This document shows, piece by piece, positions 61,001 to 64,000 of a stretch of 64,000 nucleotides of DNA. The translations under genes were made by a program, and so were the position numbers. Numbering within the stretch: position 1 is the stretch's first letter; each line of letters opens with the position of its first letter. A model generated the notes under the pieces. It did not search any database, was not told the origin of the DNA, and was given only the letters and a program-made list of their open reading frames with translations. This DNA is from Acanthosoma haemorrhoidale (taxonomy: Eukaryota; Arthropoda; Insecta; Hemiptera; Acanthosomatidae). The stretch lies in assembly GCA_930367205.1 (NCBI GenBank), contig OV884011.1, positions 136,065,437 to 136,129,436 on the forward strand. Reading direction: 5' to 3'.

Positions 61001-61087
61001 GTAGTCACCCTCAAGACACCCACCGGTGTTTACAAACGACCTGTGGCCAAACTCGTCCCATTAACCCCAATCAATGCGCAACCATAA
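57938..61087 (+). CDS. gag-pol: BEL/Pao reverse transcriptase, RNase H and integrase part of the polyprotein
   Basis: Open frame to the stop at 61085-61087, continuing the upstream frame after the 13-bp duplication; the same frame is open back to 57800, but only the part after 57937 matches pol. It holds Pao-type RT (KLRVVFAASCRTRFGSLND, LTADIVKMYRQIAI, catalytic YVDD near 58540), RNase H (GFSDASQKGYAAVLY near 59064; acidic SRLY/TDSQIVL; NPADCCSRG), integrase zinc region (HRCHLHL, then CIKCYKTM) and the catalytic core (VGVDFAGPF, YSDCGTNFVGA, GLWEAGVKS with Asp, Asp, Glu all present). A DUF5641-type C-terminus follows (LVIIKEPNCTMKTWPLARI). Apart from the frameshift, no inactivating change is visible. 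Confidence 0.92.
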   Translation, partial: VSLPLKESIKTLTNPHQQALSRLLSLEFKLAKNAWLQQEYCDFMKEYLALGHMKLVPMNTSAYVIPHHAVLKCQNGSNKLRVVFAASCRTRFGSLNDHMYTGPKLQLDIADVISNFRTHRFVLTADIVKMYRQIAINEQDRKYQHILWRFDPSDNVQEYELCTVTYGEKPSAFLAQRTIQQLVHDEGAPYPLASQALLRDIYVDDIATGAQSPSALMDLKDDLNLLLEKGGFKLSKWASNCPLLIDSLDNTELGGTSVTLTDETDAKVKILGIQWSPTEDTFAYEISTPPWNPTKRAILSAIARIYNPLGFLAPVVFYAKTIMQETWIAKTGWDETASPDVCDNWLLFINQLHCLSAVKIPRCFTSLKSALFKIMGFSDASQKGYAAVLYVIAITDTACEVSLLKAKSKLAPIKPLTIPRLELSGALLLSRLYHSCQTIRERLNISEARFFTDSQIVLSWLSTPPENMKTFVAHRVVEILDISTRNQWNFVPSEENPADCCSRGILPSELIAHPLWWNGPPRLATLATNWPEPLLDSPVNLPELKTKQSTALNVTDSSSLMDWMERFSSYPKMIRSAVYMGRFINATRQRPTPNGPISVAEYKGAEKALLKIAQSPYKSANDQLLDSKALLPLYPFIDEEGFIRVGGRLQHSQLPHDAKHPFLLPGDSHFCKILVDHYHRCHLHLAPVPLKAILQNRFWITGARALIRSRIFNCIKCYKTMRSPQAPLMGNLPPSRLAEGLVFSHVGVDFAGPFSTRESLRRKAARGKAYLCLFICMTTKAIHLEAVSSCSTEAFLAAFERFVGRRGKPNHMYSDCGTNFVGAANRLKEIILWLRSKETQDQILQHATPLEIQWSFNPPSSPHFGGLWEAGVKSCKTILFKVIGDSAVTFEELTTLFCRIEGILNSRPLAPLESDTENVECLTPGHFLIGRSLIALPEEQHLGKLSTLQRWKIIQQKAQHFWNRWRLEYLNHLQHRRKWTKVNRNLNVGDLVIIKEPNCTMKTWPLARILETHSGSDGITRVVTLKTPTGVYKRPVAKLVPLTPINAQP

Positions 61088-61127
61088 CCGCTCGATTCTA
61101 ACATCTAGATTCTTTCAACAAAATTTT

Positions 61128-61138
61128 GGTGGGCGGGA
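61128..61138 (+). promoter_or_regulatory. Polypurine tract of the BEL element
   Basis: GGTGGGCGGGA directly before the 3' LTR, the expected primer site for plus-strand DNA synthesis. Confidence 0.8.
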
Positions 61139-62029
61139 TGTTGAAGCCACAGATTTATTTTTACCTTGAAAACTTTGTTTAACGTGCTCATTGCACATTT
61201 AATTTATATTTCCTCTAGTTTAAGTTTGCGTATTTGCTTCTTAATTGTTTAAGAAAACAAAATGTTAAACCAGGCGTGTTGTTAAACTGTGAGCCCTAAT
61301 CCCGGCCAAAATGTAAACATTGCAGGCTCGGCTTGCCCCCCTCTCTACACCGGGCTGTCTTATTCCATCTCTCGCCGATGTTACATCGGGTGAATCCGCT
61401 CGACATTTCTCTCCGCAGGCATAGTTCTCTATGTGAGTACGAACATTTTCACACACAAACGGGGATTTGTCATCAAATGACCTACTGGCATTGAGCTTCA
61501 AGAAGACTGGTATTTCAATGTTTATTACTTTACGATCGAGGGATCTATAGTTTCGGGATTGTTAAATGGTAAATTTTGCACAATGTCGTTGCATCTAATT
61601 CAGCTCACGCTTACATTTAGATTCTTGCATATTGTTGTTATGGATGTATAATTTAGTTATTTATTCATTATAAAGTTATTTATTCATTATAAATTTATTT
61701 ATTCATTATAGGTTTATTTATTCATTATAAATAAATTTATTTATTATTATTGCTTAAGCGAGTGTGAAATTGTTGATTCCGCTAGTGTGAACAAATATTA
61801 TGTTAAAAATTATTGAATTAATTTGTTATTTCTACTATTTCAAGGCAAGCTTGCTCATAGATATTAATTCGTTTCCAGTTAAAATTTTGTTTAACTTTGC
61901 TATTTATTTTGAATATATATCAATTGTTAAGATTACATGTTTATTCTTTGATAATAATTCTTAAATACCCAGTTGCAATTTTGAGCCACATATTTTCTAC
62001 GCTAGTAAGGAGGAAAGGCTGCGTAAACA
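61139..62029 (+). mobile_element. 3' LTR of the BEL/Pao element
   Basis: 891 bp from TGTTGAAGCC to GTAAACA. Nearly identical to the 5' LTR. Followed by the target duplication ATGGG (62030-62034). Confidence 0.92.
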
Positions 62030-62079
62030 ATGGGGCTACGTGGGAATAGGCCTAACATTGCCTTACCACGAACCATAAC
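62030..62079 (+). mobile_element. LTR copy X2, right part
   Basis: Resumes the LTR tail interrupted at 54694; compare 49183-49235 in X1. Ends near a (CA)n stretch (62081-62094). Confidence 0.75.
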
Positions 62080-62103
62080 ATACACACACACACACATATA
62101 TAT

Positions 62104-62530
62104 TGTTGTGAGATTGTGATGTTGCCTTTGGTACTCGAAATTGGCAGGCGTAAATTAGCGAAGGGGGCGACCCGAGGATCATGGCTGTGTGGGAATAAAC
62201 ATTGTTTGTTGCCGTTATGCCTAATGTTGATAGTTATCATATAAATAAAATCAGGATTTAAATATAAGTGTTTTTATTGGATTTGTTGGATCAAGAGAAA
62301 GACGACAACAAAGCACAAAAAAGAACCACGCGTAGAACACAATTTAGTAAATCTGGCCAGACGCGATTATATTAAGGTAAATGTAAATAACTAAATGAAT
62401 CAATTTGTAATTAAACAATTTTCCTTTTGCCAGAATTCTTTTTTATATTAACAGAACCTCTATATAACCTCAGATTAAATTTAAATATAAACAATTAAAA
62501 GATAAACAATTAAAAGATAGAAACGTAATA
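62104..62530 (+). mobile_element. LTR copy a (family Y-like), + strand
   Basis: Starts TGTTGTGAGATT next to ATATAT. It contains CTTTTGCCAGAATTC, TATTAACAGAACCT and CTCAGATTAAATTTAAAT and ends near ACGTAATA. Inverted relative to copy b, tail to tail. Confidence 0.6.
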
Positions 62531-62610
62531 ATATTGTTCAAATATTTATTATTTATATATATTTTAATTATATATTTTTTTATATAATTTATAACTTTAT
62601 ATTTAACTTT

Positions 62611-63285
62611 TACGTTATCTCAAGGTTCTGTTAATAAAATATAGGAAACTTCTGGCAAAAGGAATAATGGTTTATTTACACACATTGATTTTACAATTGA
62701 TATACAAATAAAATACGTACGTAATAAAAGAATACTATTAAATCTAACATTAAAATGGTACCTTATAATTATTCGTAACGTTATACTGACACTGGGTCTT
62801 TTTGGATAATCTTCGTGTGGTTCGGATTAGCATTTTGAGCATCCTCGGTTCGTCTGGAGCATCACGTGGTCCGGATCATCTTACTTGAGCGTCCTTTGTT
62901 CTCGTGCCGGGTGAAAGTGAAAAGGGCTGAACTCCTCGTGCACTACGAGGCCGTAACCGTGCCTTCTGGTCCTGCCTCGTCCTCTGCCGGTTCCAAGATG
63001 AAGAGAGCCCTGTTCTTAGCCTTGTTCTCTCTCCTACCTACCGCTGCCTTCTTGACTCTTTGGTTGTTCGGATATTTATACTTTGCTTAATTTACGTAGT
63101 TTATAAAATAAAATATTTATATTAAATTATTGACATTATTTATATTATAAATATTTATGGTAGAGACCATGCAACGAATAGTGTTTAAACATTCATGAAT
63201 CACGATACCGTTCATTTATGCCCGCTAATTTTGAGTTTATTAATAAAAACACTATTAAAAATCATAACATTAAAATATCACAACA
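62611..63285 (-). mobile_element. LTR copy b (family Y-like), minus strand
   Basis: Left end TACGTTATC, then AAGGTTCTGTTAATAAAAT and CTGGCAAAAGG; right end AATATCACAACA (63274-63285), the complement of the LTR start. Contains the ATGCCCGCTAATTTTGAG block also in copy Y. Confidence 0.65.
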
Positions 63286-63292
63286 ATATATA

Positions 63293-63819
63293 TTATTATG
63301 TTCTTTTACTTTAAATATATTTTATTTACTATTTATTATTAGGTTCTATTAACAAAAATAAATCTGGCAAAAAGATGAATTTAATTTTACAAACATAAAA
63401 AAATAAACTTAAATTAATTATATAAATACTTGTCTATAAATTCGATTCCTTTTCTTCTTTAATTTTCTTCATTCTTTAAACAAAATTAATACTTCTTCTC
63501 TTCGTGCTATTTCTCTTCCGTTCTGCTTTAAGTCAATAACCACTAACCAACAAAGTTTTTCTTACTCACAATCTCAAGCTAATAATATGTATTACAGGCT
63601 GATCCCAAAACTAGAGTGTAACTGTGTGTGTTCTCTCAGAACCACAACAACTAATTATAACTGGCTAAAACTAGAGAGTAATTCTGTGTGTATTCATTTT
63701 CACAACAACTATACTATCCTTTGTTTTTTTCATACACTCTCACTTGTTTTTATTTTGCCTTCTTGATAAGTTGGATTAAATATTATATAAAAAACTCCAC
63801 AATCTCTAATATCACAACA
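63293..63819 (-). mobile_element. LTR copy c (family X), minus strand
   Basis: Reverse complement of X1: AGGTTCTATTAACAAAAATA, CTTCCGTTCTGCTTTAAGTC, and right end AATATCACAACA (63808-63819). Joined to copies b and d by short ATAT spacers. Confidence 0.7.
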
Positions 63820-63825
63820 ATATAT

Positions 63826-64000
63826 TATTATGTTTTTTATCTAAATTGTTTACTTTTTAAATTTAATCTGAGGTTTTAAAGGTTCTGTTAATATAAAAAA
63901 GAATCTCTGGCAAAAGGAAAATTGTTTAATAACATTACTTTTTATTAATTTATTATATATAAGCACGTCTGTGACAAAATTATAATGTTAAAACTAAACT
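63826..64000 (-). mobile_element. LTR copy d, minus strand, runs out of the window
   Basis: Begins TTATGTTTTTTATC, then AGGTTCTGTTAATATAAAAA and CTGGCAAAAGGAAAATTG, the same order as the LTR end in the 365-bp units. Confidence 0.6.

Overview
The window is AT-rich nuclear DNA from an animal, most likely an insect or another arthropod. The evidence is spliced genes with GT-AG introns, an errantivirus-type gypsy element with an envelope gene, and a dense mix of Ty3/gypsy, BEL/Pao, Penelope-like, LINE, mariner and MULE sequences. It holds three host genes that can be reconstructed exon by exon on the + strand, one candidate set of small minus-strand exons, and a large amount of transposon DNA.

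Layout. 1-11105 is a pile of gypsy elements: the tail of one element, a deletion derivative with a tRNA-Phe-type primer site (A), a 5'-truncated errantivirus-like element with an open env gene (B), and an inverted pol fragment (C). 11543-18604 is a complete ten-exon DEAD-box helicase of the DDX19/Dbp5 family (484 codons), with a dead Penelope-like element antisense in its last intron. 18886-26479 is intergenic, with short interspersed repeats, a GA microsatellite, a LINE scrap and three Gly/Lys-rich exons on the minus strand. 26480-35361 is a five-exon gene for a 441-residue, proline-directed-site-rich protein that I cannot name. 35434-41377 is intergenic, with a degenerate MULE transposase. 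41378-47861 holds six exons (268 codons) of a probable CENP-N, an inner-kinetochore protein; its last coding part is not in view. From 47965 to the window end, presumably inside the last CENP-N intron, is a nest of gypsy LTRs and deletion derivatives, a perfect 365-bp triplication, and a nearly intact BEL/Pao element with a 5-bp target duplication and an identifiable empty site.

How it fits together. The helicase acts in mRNA export and the CENP-N-like protein in chromosome segregation. I see no sign that the three genes form a functional cluster. The transposon content is layered: BEL sits inside an LTR copy, B abuts truncated A and C, and several gypsy copies share the same internal deletion, suggesting a non-autonomous lineage. 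The host-gene models are well supported because their summed exon lengths keep frame exactly. Boundaries of LTR fragments are approximate unless an exact sequence reason is given.
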